Positions 26,112 through 33,496 of a stretch of 40,753 nucleotides of DNA are shown piece after piece (positions within the stretch are counted from its first letter, which is position 1; every line of letters starts with the position of its first letter). The notes under the pieces are model-generated. The model was given only the letters and a program-made list of their open reading frames with translations, ran no database searches and had not been told where the DNA came from. The position numbers were made by a program, and so were the translations under genes. This DNA is from Dehalococcoidia bacterium. Its GTDB lineage: Bacteria > Chloroflexota > Dehalococcoidia > SM23-28-2 > WHTN01. The stretch spans positions 1-40,753 of the forward strand of contig WHTN01000013.1 of NCBI GenBank assembly GCA_009377715.1, written 5' to 3'.

Positions 26112-26702
26112 CTATTCGGCCTCCTGCCCCTCATCCGAGGTCACAACTTGAGAAGGGGCAGAGGCGCCAGGCTCGAAGTGCACTTTTATGACGGGTGGGG
26201 CGAGCAACGGCACGCCGATCCGGTTTTGAGCGACTTCCTGCACGACGCCTCTTGCCGTATCGGTTGTATCCAAGATGTTCGCGTCCTGGCTTAGGAAGAG
26301 GTCGACGACAACCTCCATGCCGTTCTTACCGCCGTAGACTTCAGCTTCGGCTTCCTTCACTTCCGGCATGGCCATCAAATCGTGGACGATCTGTTCACGC
26401 ACGGAAGCGCCGGAGATAACTGTCTTAACCTTGCCGTTTTCCATAAGCCTTATATCGGAGACGGGGAGTGGCAACAACTCGATGATTATCACGATTACGG
26501 CGACCAGAGCGACGAAGAGCGCTCCCAGGCTGATGATCATCTTGGATTGATTGTCGGTGTGGTCCTCCAGGTAGCCGGTAAAGTCTTGTAAACGCTCGAT
26601 CACTTGGTCATCAGCGGTCCACGCCGCAAGTATCACCACGACCATGAGGCCTAGCAGTAAGGCAGCCAGCAGGATTACGGCCACGCGGTTCTTATCGTTC
26701 AT
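26112..26702 (-). CDS. AmaP-like membrane protein (alkaline-shock response anchor type)
   Basis: A 196-residue protein with two N-terminal transmembrane helices (about 8-28 and 55-78) joined by a charged loop, followed by a cytoplasmic Asp23-like alpha/beta domain (about 95-175) and an acidic tail. This layout is that of AmaP, which anchors Asp23 at the membrane in Gram-positive bacteria. No Asp23 gene is adjacent. It overlaps nothing but ends 3 bases before scpB. Confidence 0.82.
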   Translation of the reverse strand: MNDKNRVAVILLAALLLGLMVVVILAAWTADDQVIERLQDFTGYLEDHTDNQSKMIISLGALFVALVAVIVIIIELLPLPVSDIRLMENGKVKTVISGASVREQIVHDLMAMPEVKEAEAEVYGGKNGMEVVVDLFLSQDANILDTTDTARGVVQEVAQNRIGVPLLAPPVIKVHFEPGASAPSQVVTSDEGQEAE

Positions 26703-26855
26703 TCGTTAGTTCCACGCCGGATATCGCCGGCAAAGGGACGAATTACGCAATTCTCACCGCGAAGTTTAGCTTTGGAGGCTTCGCTGGTCAATCCCCGATA
26801 CCATGTAGTTTGTCAATAACGGACTGTAGTGAGCCTTCGGCAGCCCCACTAATAA
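26703..26855. other. Intergenic, no gene seen
   Basis: About 150 bases upstream of the AmaP-like gene start, probably holding its promoter. No repeat, hairpin or ORF of note in this portion. Confidence 0.4.
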
Positions 26856-26873
26856 GCAGACCTAAAGGTCTGC
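26856..26873. repeat. Short palindrome (repeat family D)
   Basis: GCAGACCT pairs with AGGTCTGC across AA. It is of the same design as the 16-bp palindrome at 32661-32676. Confidence 0.6.
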
Positions 26874-26890
26874 AGCTACGATTCTTTTCC

Positions 26891-26938
26891 GCTCACCCCG
26901 AGCCCTTCGGCAAGCTCAGGATGTACTTGTTGAGGCGC
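26891..26938. repeat. Family A long repeat, copy near the zinc-ribbon gene
   Basis: Begins GCTCACCCCGAGC and continues CCTTCGGCAAGCTCAGGATG, then ATGTACTTGTTGAG. It is nearly identical over about 45 bases to the copy at 33378-33426, and its start is shared with the 29-nt units. Confidence 0.85.
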
Positions 26939-26987
26939 ATCCATCATAGACTCTCATATTTTAACCGCCCAAAACGGGAGCATCAAT

Positions 26988-27098
26988 TTAGCAGCGGCTG
27001 AAGCCACAGATGGGACAGCAAATGCAACCCTCTCCATGCACGATCGGGCCGCCACAGTCAGGACAACGAGGGCCTTTCATATTCCGGTTTGCGTTCAT
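26988..27098 (-). CDS. 36-residue zinc-ribbon protein
   Basis: A stand-alone zinc-ribbon peptide of 36 residues starting at ATG 27098, with GGAGG 6 bases upstream. Two Cys pairs (CPDCGGP and CCPICGFSRC) with a HGEGC loop between match the C-terminal zinc finger that ends vitamin B12-dependent ribonucleotide reductase. It could be a detached tail piece, a transcription or ribosome partner, or a regulatory peptide. It is too short for many gene callers. A 14-bp perfect inverted repeat lies directly upstream. The open frame reaches 27170, but its early part is not needed. Confidence 0.72.
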   Translation of the reverse strand: MNANRNMKGPRCPDCGGPIVHGEGCICCPICGFSRC

Positions 27099-27106
27099 AT
27101 CATCCT

Positions 27107-27155
27107 CCGCACAAGTGTTCTTATTTATAGTTAAGAATTTAGAACACTTGTGCGG
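27107..27155. promoter_or_regulatory. 14-bp perfect inverted repeat upstream of the zinc-ribbon gene
   Basis: CCGCACAAGTGTTC (27107-27120) and its exact complement GAACACTTGTGCGG (27142-27155) flank a 21-base AT-rich centre. In the minus-strand mRNA the hairpin ends at the ribosome binding site of the zinc-ribbon gene. Each arm also resembles GAAC-N4-GTTC (the Gram-positive LexA box) at seven of eight positions. Hairpin and operator readings are both open. Confidence 0.6.
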
Positions 27156-27167
27156 AGTTGTCAATAG

Positions 27168-27212
27168 CATAAAACTAAAGCGGCAGACTAAGTCTGCCGC
27201 TTTAGTTTTATG
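27168..27212. terminator. 22-bp stem terminator downstream of aroF
   Basis: CATAAAACTAAAGCGGCAGA continues to a 22-bp arm ending at 27189, which pairs exactly with 27191-27212. AT-rich outer ends give T-tracts on both strands. It terminates the minus-strand aroF operon and may also act on plus-strand readthrough. Confidence 0.9.
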
Positions 27213-27231
27213 GGCCTAGATTTACTTTACC

Positions 27232-28281
27232 CTATGCGCCAACAGGTGAACGCTGATTGTCGGCCGTAAGCAACGGCCTGCCCACTGCCTCCGCTATAAG
27301 GCTGAGGCGACCCATCAGCTTATTGAAATTCTCAAAAGTCAGCGACTGCGCCCCGTCGGAGAGCGCGTGGTCAGGGCTGGGGTGGACTTCGATCAGCAGA
27401 CCGTCTGCTCCAGCTGCTACGGAGGCGAGAGCGACCGGCTCGACGAGGTACCACTTGCCGGTGCCGTGGCTCGGGTCGCCGACAACGGGAAGATGGCTGA
27501 GCCGCTTGACTAGCGGGATCGCGTTGACATCGAACGTGAAGCGAGTGGCCGGCTCGAACGTGCGCACTCCGCGCTCACAAAGGATAACCTGATTGTTTCC
27601 TTGGGCCAGTATGTACTCAGCCGCCAAAAGCCATTCCTGGATAGTATTGGACATGCCACGCTTTAATAGTACTGGCTTACCGGGCTTACCCACTTCATCA
27701 AGTAATGAGAAGTTCTGCATGTTGCGAGCGCCCACCTGAAGGATATCGGCATATTGAGCAACGATATCTAGGTCACGGACATCCATGATCTCCGTGATAA
27801 CCGGCAGCCCAGTCGCCGCCTTCGCCTGGTCTAGCATCTTAAGCCCGTCTATGCCCAGGCCGCGGAAGGCGTGCGGGCTCGTGCGCGGTTTGAAGGCGCC
27901 GCCACGCAGGACGGTTGCGCCTCCCCCCTTCACGGCGAAGGCCGTAGACATGATCTGCTCCTCGGACTCCACGGAGCAAGGCCCTGCCATCACCATGGTC
28001 TGGCCACCGCCTATGGGCAAGCCGCCCACGCGAACGAGCGTGTCCTCTTTTTTGAATTCCCGTCCGACCAGTTTGTACGGCTTGCTGACGCGCACTACTT
28101 CAGCGACACCGGACAGCACCTCCAGTTCGTCCTGGAGTTCGGGATAGACCTCCCCCAAGACGCCTATGACGGTGCGCTCGGTGCCGCGCGAGAGGTGGCT
28201 GCGGAAGTTAAGCTCGCGCAACCTCTCCAGGACACCTTCTACTTCTTTGTCGGTGCAATTGGAATTCATGACTACTATCAT
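27232..28281 (-). CDS. aroF: 3-deoxy-7-phosphoheptulonate (DAHP) synthase, type I-beta
   Basis: First step of the shikimate pathway, condensing PEP with erythrose 4-phosphate. The 349-residue protein has an N-terminal ferredoxin-like regulatory domain (about 1-75, [17 protein letters not shown] and following), like that of Thermotoga maritima DAHP synthase, and a barrel with [42 protein letters not shown] and EVHPSP. The start is taken at ATG 28281, 7 bases after GGAGG; ATG 28296 lies upstream of that site. The N-terminal domain usually mediates feedback inhibition. It follows aroH and trpA, so the first and last tryptophan-pathway genes share this operon. Confidence 0.95.
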   Translation of the reverse strand: MIVVMNSNCTDKEVEGVLERLRELNFRSHLSRGTERTVIGVLGEVYPELQDELEVLSGVAEVVRVSKPYKLVGREFKKEDTLVRVGGLPIGGGQTMVMAGPCSVESEEQIMSTAFAVKGGGATVLRGGAFKPRTSPHAFRGLGIDGLKMLDQAKAATGLPVITEIMDVRDLDIVAQYADILQVGARNMQNFSLLDEVGKPGKPVLLKRGMSNTIQEWLLAAEYILAQGNNQVILCERGVRTFEPATRFTFDVNAIPLVKRLSHLPVVGDPSHGTGKWYLVEPVALASVAAGADGLLIEVHPSPDHALSDGAQSLTFENFNKLMGRLSLIAEAVGRPLLTADNQRSPVGA

Positions 28282-28314
28282 CGGTTCGCCTCCCATGGAG
28301 TTTTCATTTCAGAG

Positions 28315-28674
28315 CTAAACAAGATCGGGGCGCAGCACCTTGGCGCCTCGTAGGTAGACGTGCTTGATCTCGTTTAAACCCTTGTTCGTGTTGATATGAA
28401 GAAGAACGCGCAGGCACATCGGCAGGCTGCCCGGCACGTTCATCTCGTGACCGCAGAGCATCGGAACCATAGTCCAGCCGATTTTGCGCGCCGCTACAGC
28501 CGGAAACTCGGCGTTCAGGTCCGCGGTAGTCGTAAAGAACGCGCTCACCACGTCTTCGGTCTTTATCTCGTTCAGTTGCATGATAGTTATCAATAGCTCA
28601 TTAGTGGCATCTAAGACCGCCTCCGGAGTATTGCTATCCACTGTGCTAGCGCCTCGCACCCCTCGACACCACAT
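28315..28674 (-). CDS. aroH: Chorismate mutase, AroH type
   Basis: Converts chorismate to prephenate in the phenylalanine/tyrosine branch. The 119-residue protein has the Bacillus subtilis-type (AroH) fold, with Arg7 in RGVRGA, Cys74 and Glu77 in CGHEM, and Arg89 in CLRVL, which correspond within one residue to the known active-site positions of AroH from memory. It lies between trpA and the DAHP synthase on the minus strand, 33 bases from the DAHP synthase start. The ribosome binding site before ATG 28674 is weak. Confidence 0.93.
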   Translation of the reverse strand: MWCRGVRGASTVDSNTPEAVLDATNELLITIMQLNEIKTEDVVSAFFTTTADLNAEFPAVAARKIGWTMVPMLCGHEMNVPGSLPMCLRVLLHINTNKGLNEIKHVYLRGAKVLRPDLV

Positions 28675-28685
28675 ACGTTATCTGC

Positions 28686-29474
28686 TTAACGACCGGTTAC
28701 CGTTTTTACGTATTCCTTTACTGCCTGCGCCTGCCGTCCGAGCGGCGCCCTTTCGATTGTATCGATAATGGCACTGCCGACAACTGCCGCATCGGCATAG
28801 CGTCCTACGTCCTCTACGTGCTCTCGTTTAGATATACCAAAACCTACAGCGATAGGCAACGCTGTGTGCTTTCGGACCTTCTCGACCAAACCTTCCACTT
28901 CGGATGACATCTCGTTCCTGGCGCTCGTAATACCCGTCACGCTAATGCAGTATACGAAGCCCGACGCGTGAGCAGTCGCCTTTGCGATCCGCTCATCCGT
29001 GCTTGTGGGCGCTAACAGGGGGATCAGGTCTAGGCCATGTTCCGAGCAGGTCTGATGTAGCGGCCCGGCCTCCTCAGGAGGCAGGTCGACTACTATGAGG
29101 CCGTCAACGCCAACAGCAGCCGCTTCGCGAACGAACGCTTTCTCGCCAAAAGCGAGAATAGGGTTGTAGTATCCCATAAATATGAAAGGTACAGCAACCC
29201 CGCGTTTTCTCAGACCTCCCGCTACCTCGAGGCATATCGTAGGAGTGACACCCTGCTGTAGAGCGCGATAGCTCGATCGCTGGATCGTCGTGCCATCGGC
29301 CAAGGGATCGCTGAAAGGAACGCCGAGTTCGATGATGTCTGCCCCACCCTCGACCAGAGCGGGCACGATCTCAAAAGTTGATTCGACGTCTGGATAGCCG
29401 ACCGACAGATAAGCCACGAACGCCGTTTCACCAGACTTTTTCAACTGCTCGAAGCATTCTGCCAAACGGCTCAC
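28686..29474 (-). CDS. trpA: Tryptophan synthase alpha chain TrpA
   Basis: Cleaves indole-glycerol phosphate to indole for TrpB. The 262-residue (beta-alpha)8 protein has catalytic Glu49 and Asp56 in DIIELGVPFSDP, the SVTGITSAR loop and GFGISKREHV. It is separated from trpB by about 18 kb and on the opposite strand, which is unusual, since trpB and trpA are normally adjacent. The start overlaps the stop of the CPBP gene by 4 bases, so they are coupled. aroH begins 11 bases after its stop. Confidence 0.97.
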   Translation of the reverse strand: MSRLAECFEQLKKSGETAFVAYLSVGYPDVESTFEIVPALVEGGADIIELGVPFSDPLADGTTIQRSSYRALQQGVTPTICLEVAGGLRKRGVAVPFIFMGYYNPILAFGEKAFVREAAAVGVDGLIVVDLPPEEAGPLHQTCSEHGLDLIPLLAPTSTDERIAKATAHASGFVYCISVTGITSARNEMSSEVEGLVEKVRKHTALPIAVGFGISKREHVEDVGRYADAAVVGSAIIDTIERAPLGRQAQAVKEYVKTVTGR

Positions 29475-30193
29475 GTTCCGCCTCCATTCTGCATGGCAAG
29501 GGTTGCGACGAAGCTGACGAAGTTAAAAAGAAAATGCGCCATGATGCTGATCCAAAGAGAACCTGTAAAGGCATACGCTAGGGCCAGGACGACTCCGATA
29601 AGCGAAAACGGGACGATGCTCCCCGGGTCGAAGTGGAGCAGGCCGAAGAGCACCCCGCTGATCAACGCCGAAATGGCGATGCCCCATCTCTTCTTAAGGC
29701 CGGCGAAGAGAAACCCCCGGAAGAACGTCTCCTCCGAAAGCGGCGCAGCGACGAGCGCTAGCACACCCGCGAGGACGACCAACACCGGTGTATCGAATAT
29801 GTCGTCTTCTAGAGTGCTCTCAGGTTGGAGCCTTTCGATATCCAAGAGGCTTACGAGCGCGAGATAAACGGCGAGCACGAGCCAAAGGCAGAAAAGCGTG
29901 ACAAACGGCTTCCACCAGTCGCCGCGCTGGGGCCAACGGAAGCCGAGAGCACCCCAGTCCGTGCGATATTTGACCACGCTGAAAACAATGGCAAGCCCTA
30001 GGAGCACCAGGTCAATGGCTATAGTGGCTAGTAAACCTGCCTTCAACAGCGGCCCGTCGTTATCAGTTCCCGGCGCGCCTACGACGATAACGGTGATGAT
30101 GCTGGCGATGACGCCCGTAGCGAAGAACAGACCGATGACAGTCAGGAGATCCCGGATACCCCAAGGGACGAACTGCTGAAGTTTTATTTGCAC
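29471..30193 (-). CDS. CPBP-family (CAAX-prenyl-protease-like) intramembrane protein
   Basis: A 240-residue polytopic membrane protein with about seven helices. Conserved CPBP motifs are the EE-x3-R (Glu154, Glu155, Arg159 in SEETFFRGF), F-x-x-x-H (His187 in FGLLHFD), and the C-terminal His220/Asn224 (HFLFNF). Bacterial members are linked to immunity proteins, bacteriocin maturation or prenyl-peptide cleavage; no such partner is nearby. It is the first gene of the CPBP-trpA-aroH-aroF minus-strand run and overlaps trpA by 4 bases. Confidence 0.9.
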   Translation of the reverse strand: MQIKLQQFVPWGIRDLLTVIGLFFATGVIASIITVIVVGAPGTDNDGPLLKAGLLATIAIDLVLLGLAIVFSVVKYRTDWGALGFRWPQRGDWWKPFVTLFCLWLVLAVYLALVSLLDIERLQPESTLEDDIFDTPVLVVLAGVLALVAAPLSEETFFRGFLFAGLKKRWGIAISALISGVLFGLLHFDPGSIVPFSLIGVVLALAYAFTGSLWISIMAHFLFNFVSFVATLAMQNGGGT

Positions 30194-30241
30194 GGTGTTA
30201 CAACCGTTTTAAATTCGGCCGCCATTTGTGCATATTATGAC

Positions 30242-30302
30242 GGACGGAAGAGGGAAGAGGAAGAACGAGCCAATCACCTCTTCCCCCTTCCCTCTTCCGT
30301 CC
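30242..30302. repeat. 16-bp arm purine/pyrimidine inverted repeat
   Basis: GGACGGAAGAGGGAAG (30242-30257) pairs with CTTCCCTCTTCCGTCC (30287-30302). The arms continue with GAGGAAG-like repeats. It lies between divergent genes, not at a transcript end, and there is no U-tract, so it is likely a repeat element rather than a terminator. Confidence 0.75.
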
Positions 30303-30310
30303 CCACCGCG

Positions 30311-30339
30311 TTGACGAGGTTAGGCCCGTAATTTAGACT
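30311..30339 (+). promoter_or_regulatory. Putative promoter for the IscU-like gene
   Basis: TTGACG (30311-30316), a 17-base spacer, and TAGACT (30334-30339), about 26 bases before ATG 30365. Confidence 0.5.
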
Positions 30340-30364
30340 ATAGCTACGTTCCCAGAGGATTAAC

Positions 30365-30796
30365 ATGGCAAGCGAAGGTTACAGCCCACTCCTACTCGAT
30401 CACTTCAACAATCCCCGAAACGTTGGCGTGATCGAAAATGCCAGCGCGGTTGCCGAGGAGTCGAACCCTGTTTGCGGCGACACTATGCGGCTGACTCTAC
30501 GTATCGACGATGCGGACCGGATCCTAGAGGCAAGGTTTCAGACGGTCGGCTGTCCCGCCGCGATCGCGACTTCGAGTGCAGCGACAGAGATGATCACAGG
30601 CCAGCTAATTTCGGACATCGAGAGCCTGAGAAGGGACGACTTCGCGGCGGCTGTCGGCGGACTGCCCGCAAGCAAGGTCCACTGCTCAGTACTGGCCGCC
30701 GACGCCCTGCGTAAGGCCATCGCCGATTACAGAATGCGCCGGCCGCGTCCTAGCGCTGGGGACAGACCTTCTTCTCTTAACCTGTGGCAAAGATAG
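30365..30796 (+). CDS. IscU/NifU-type iron-sulfur scaffold protein
   Basis: A 143-residue protein of the IscU/NifU N-terminal fold that assembles transient Fe-S clusters. The three cluster cysteines are Cys37 (NPVCGD), Cys63 (VGCPAA) and Cys107 (KVHCSVL). The sequence otherwise has the DHFNNPRNVG start typical of the family. The C-terminal part after about 125 is an extra tail with basic and proline residues. It lies in a plus-strand run with the DinB-like gene, and an A-type carrier is encoded at 32883-33257; no cysteine desulfurase is in the window. Confidence 0.93.
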   Translation: MASEGYSPLLLDHFNNPRNVGVIENASAVAEESNPVCGDTMRLTLRIDDADRILEARFQTVGCPAAIATSSAATEMITGQLISDIESLRRDDFAAAVGGLPASKVHCSVLAADALRKAIADYRMRRPRPSAGDRPSSLNLWQR

Positions 30797-30822
30797 TCAT
30801 GCCTAAAGCATAGGAGGCCTAA

Positions 30823-31260
30823 GTGACTCAGCAAAGCACCCTTGCTCAACTCATCGAGCTGACGAAAGGTCTACGATCAGATCTCGCTGAGGAACTGGCA
30901 ACCGTCTCTCCTCAGCAATCGGGTATTGGTTCTGCCTGGGGTCTCGCCGACATTGTGCGCCATATAGGCAACCGCAGCCCTTCGTGGGAGCTTATTCAAA
31001 AACGCATCGCCGGCGAACCGGTCGCGCCACCGCCCAGGTTCGATCCAGAAGCCGCGTGGCGTCGTAACATCAATGCGGTACTCGATAATATGGCGTATCT
31101 GATCTCGATTATGGAGGGCATGAAGAACGAAGACCTCGATCTGACCCTAGGTGAAGGGGAAAACGTGCGAACGGTCAGGGGGATGCTAGAGTTCAGCATC
31201 GATCACTATAACGAGCACCTGAACGAGATCAGGCGATTGAAGCCCACGGTTATAAGCTAG
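30823..31260 (+). CDS. DinB-like four-helix-bundle protein
   Basis: A 145-residue helical protein resembling the DinB/YfiT-like metalloenzyme fold. A HIGNRSPSW segment (after VR) and DHYNEHLNEI near the end hold histidines in the positions where family members bind a metal. Thiol transferases using bacillithiol or mycothiol are known members, and the function here is not determined. AGGAGG upstream and the GTG 30823 start are clear. It follows the IscU-like gene after 26 bases. Confidence 0.85.
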   Translation: MTQQSTLAQLIELTKGLRSDLAEELATVSPQQSGIGSAWGLADIVRHIGNRSPSWELIQKRIAGEPVAPPPRFDPEAAWRRNINAVLDNMAYLISIMEGMKNEDLDLTLGEGENVRTVRGMLEFSIDHYNEHLNEIRRLKPTVIS

Positions 31261-31312
31261 CACTTCGGCTTACAGGAGTAACGGTACCATACCCAACCAT
31301 GAAGGTCCCGCT

Positions 31313-31897
31313 GTGGCTTTGCTTTTGGCGGCCGGCGAATCGAGCCGGATGGGCAGTCCGAAACCTCTGCTGCGCTGGGGTAAAGGAACGCTGATTGAGT
31401 ACCAGATCGAAGAATTTTCAGCCAGCCGCGTGGAAAAAGTGATCGTTGTGCTCGGTTATCGCGCCGAAGAAATCGAGGCTACTATCGCAGACGCTGAGGT
31501 TCAGATAGTGGTGAACGAAGACTATCGTTTAGGCCGGGCCACTTCCATAAAGGCGGGCGCCCACGCAGTGCCGGACGAGGCTAGGGTCATCGTGGCCATA
31601 AGCGTCGACCAGCCAAGGCCGCGGACCGTAATCGACGCGCTGTCGGAGGCTCACCTTAACAACAACCTTATCACGCTGCCGACTTATGGAGGGCGGAACG
31701 GGCACCCGCCGGTCTTCTCCGGATCTCTGCTCAATGAACTTCGTAACGTTAGCGAAGAGCGCCAGGGGCTCCGCGAGATCATGCAGCGGCACGCTTCGGA
31801 GATCACAAAACTTCCCTGGGACAGCGATGTCGTGCTTCTCGACATGAATACGCCCGAGGAGTACCAACGGGCACTCGCCCGGTATCCATTCGAATAA
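31313..31897 (+). CDS. MobA-like nucleotidyltransferase (molybdenum cofactor cytidylyl/guanylyltransferase type)
   Basis: A nucleotidyltransferase with the hallmark LLAAGESSRMGSPKPLLRW N-terminus that binds CTP or GTP, VVLGYRAEEI, and NEDYRLGRATSIKAG, resembling MocA/MobA that add nucleotides to molybdopterin. The nucleotide is not determined. GTG 31313 yields 194 residues but starts directly at the first strand; the frame is open upstream to an ATA (31289) 10 bases after AGGAG. An ATG at 31299 is out of frame. The start is therefore unsettled. No other molybdenum-cofactor genes are in the window. Confidence 0.85.
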   Translation: MALLLAAGESSRMGSPKPLLRWGKGTLIEYQIEEFSASRVEKVIVVLGYRAEEIEATIADAEVQIVVNEDYRLGRATSIKAGAHAVPDEARVIVAISVDQPRPRTVIDALSEAHLNNNLITLPTYGGRNGHPPVFSGSLLNELRNVSEERQGLREIMQRHASEITKLPWDSDVVLLDMNTPEEYQRALARYPFE

Positions 31898-31901
31898 CAC
31901 T

Positions 31902-32642
31902 GTGAACGATAGCTTAAGCCTAACCTTTCTCGGCTCTGGAGACGCCTTTACACCTGGCGGTCGCTACTGGAGCAGCTTTCTCGTTAACGGCCGCTACCTC
32001 TTCGATGCATCGCCGACCCTTCTGCCCCATTTGAAGCGATTAGGGACCGCCCCGGAGGCACTTCAAACGATTTTTCTGAGCCACTTCCACGGCGACCACT
32101 TTTTGGGTCTGCCATTCCTCTTTCTAGAGTACACTTACATGACCGCCCGCACAGATGACCTGACGATAGTCGGGCCGCCCGGCGTGCAGGCAAGAGTGGA
32201 AGCACTCACCGATATCGCTTATCCGGGCCTAGACGAGCATGTCCTCGAATACCAGCGCCTATACGTAGAGGCGCAGGCGGGACAAACGCAACGCGCTGGT
32301 GACCTCACTTTTGACGCTCTGCCTATGAACCATATGCACGGCAAGCTCGGATGCTTCGGCTACCGCGTGCGCATAGGTGAGAGGATTGTCGCCTACACTG
32401 GGGATACTATGTACTGCCCTGAGATCGCACAACTCGCTCAGGGCGCCGATGTTCTGGTCACCGATTGCACCTATATGACCGGTGGGCCCGAGCACATGGG
32501 CCTTTCCGATGTTCGGCGGCTGCGCGAGGAGATAGATGCGAGGACGGCCATCGTTCTCACCCACGTCGAAGCTGAGCCAGACATCAGCCCAGACGAAGGG
32601 CTTATCGTCGCCCACGACTTCGAGACGTTTAACTTCCCTTAA
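31902..32642 (+). CDS. Metallo-beta-lactamase-fold hydrolase (RNase Z-like group)
   Basis: A 246-residue MBL-fold hydrolase with the zinc motif HFHGDH (His61, His63, Asp65, His66), an N-terminal TFLGSGDAF start like RNase Z/ElaC relatives, MNHMHGKLG as a further metal-ligand loop, TGDT with the bridging Asp, and LTHVE near the end. Substrate unknown; it lacks the RNase Z exosite arm as far as can be seen. GTG 31902 follows the previous stop by 4 bases, so it is in the same operon. A strong hairpin at 32833-32863 lies downstream. Confidence 0.9.
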   Translation: MNDSLSLTFLGSGDAFTPGGRYWSSFLVNGRYLFDASPTLLPHLKRLGTAPEALQTIFLSHFHGDHFLGLPFLFLEYTYMTARTDDLTIVGPPGVQARVEALTDIAYPGLDEHVLEYQRLYVEAQAGQTQRAGDLTFDALPMNHMHGKLGCFGYRVRIGERIVAYTGDTMYCPEIAQLAQGADVLVTDCTYMTGGPEHMGLSDVRRLREEIDARTAIVLTHVEAEPDISPDEGLIVAHDFETFNFP

Positions 32643-32660
32643 TCTAAGAGGAAACGTAGA

Positions 32661-32676
32661 GCGACCTTTAGGTCGC
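32661..32676. repeat. Short palindrome (repeat family D)
   Basis: GCGACC pairs with GGTCGC across TTTA, of the same design as 26856-26873. It is not an evident terminator. Confidence 0.55.
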
Positions 32677-32711
32677 CATCAAGTTCCCAACTTTCTATGC
32701 AGCCGCCTAAT

Positions 32712-32795
32712 GTCATTCTTGAGCGCCCGCTGGGAAGCGAAGAATCTACGTTTTGAGCCGTATTTATGCAGACTCTTCGCTACGCTCAGAGTGAC
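32712..32795. repeat. Inverted repeat (family C)
   Basis: GTCATTCTTGAGCG near the left end is mirrored by CGCTCAGAGTGAC at the right end, with GAAGAATCT and AGACTCTTC inverted inside. It is of the same design as family B but with a different sequence. No coding potential. Confidence 0.7.
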
Positions 32796-32832
32796 ATATG
32801 TTGATGATAGCTACGCCTTCGTACAAATAACG

Positions 32833-32863
32833 AATAGCGGCCAGATTTTATCTGGCCGCTATT
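32833..32863. terminator. Bidirectional terminator between convergent genes
   Basis: AATAGCGGCCAGAT (32833-32846) pairs with ATCTGGCCGCTATT (32850-32863) across TTT. It sits between the convergent MBL and A-type carrier genes; U-rich sequence follows weakly on both sides. Confidence 0.8.
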
Positions 32864-32882
32864 TAATTGCCACTAAGTTTAC

Positions 32883-33257
32883 TTAGTGGCTGCAGGCGTG
32901 GGCCTGGCCGCTACCATCAGCGGTCTGGAAGCTGCTGCCGCAAGCGCAAGTCTTAGAGGCATTCGGGTTGTAAATGGTGAAACCGCTCTTCATGAGGTCT
33001 TCGACATAGTCGATCTCAGCGCCGATGAGCAGCGGGGCGCTGTCTGGGTCTACCACGAGCTTGAGGCCATCCATCTCGATGACCAGATCGTCCTCTTCCG
33101 CCTCGGGCGCAAGCGCCATGCCGTACTGGTAGCCAGAGCAACCGCCACCAGCGATGAAGAGCCGCAGCGCGCCCTCAGAGATCCCGCGATCTTGCAATAC
33201 TTCCTTGGCCTTCTCGACGGCCTTGTCAGTAATCGTAACTACACTACTCTCAATCAT
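32883..33257 (-). CDS. A-type iron-sulfur cluster carrier (HesB/IscA/ErpA family)
   Basis: A 124-residue Fe-S carrier with the three family cysteines, Cys40 in GGGCSGYQY, and Cys104 and Cys106 in TCACGSSF. It also has the SGF and NPNA loop signature, and the length is normal. It carries clusters from scaffold to apo-proteins and probably works with the IscU-like protein at 30365-30796, which is inference from the family. A well-formed promoter lies upstream at 33296-33324. The C-terminal tail has extra His and Cys (HACSH) of unknown meaning. Confidence 0.95.
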   Translation of the reverse strand: MIESSVVTITDKAVEKAKEVLQDRGISEGALRLFIAGGGCSGYQYGMALAPEAEEDDLVIEMDGLKLVVDPDSAPLLIGAEIDYVEDLMKSGFTIYNPNASKTCACGSSFQTADGSGQAHACSH

Positions 33258-33295
33258 AATACCCCCTCGGCAATTGAATTCGATTCACCATTACT

Positions 33296-33324
33296 ATTGT
33301 AGCCAGTCTAACAACGCATATCAA
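33296..33324 (-). promoter_or_regulatory. Promoter of the A-type carrier gene
   Basis: On the minus strand: TTGATA (33324-33319), a 17-base spacer, and TACAAT (33301-33296), about 38 bases before the start codon at 33257. Confidence 0.65.
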
Positions 33325-33377
33325 CTGTGTCAACAACAATTCTACACAAAATCTCATTTTGAGCGACTCTTCTTCCC

Positions 33378-33426
33378 GCTCACCCTGAGCCCTTCGGCAA
33401 GCTCAGGATGTACTTGTCGAAGGGCG
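33378..33426. repeat. Family A long repeat, copy near the PBP gene
   Basis: GCTCACCCTGAGC followed by CCTTCGGCAAGCTCAGGATG and TACTTGTCGAAGGGCG. It is near-identical to 26891-26938 over about 45 bases. CTGAGC and GCTCAG within it can pair around CCTTCGGCAA. It lies 71 bases from the 3' end of the penicillin-binding protein gene. Confidence 0.85.
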
Positions 33427-33496
33427 ATGCTAGCGACAAATTAGGTCTTGGCAAAATTAGGTCGGACCGGATTTAAGGGTCCTGTCATGACTAAAA

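Noticed and set aside
30242..30302. Terminator
   Set aside because: It lies between divergent genes, and no U-tract follows on either strand.
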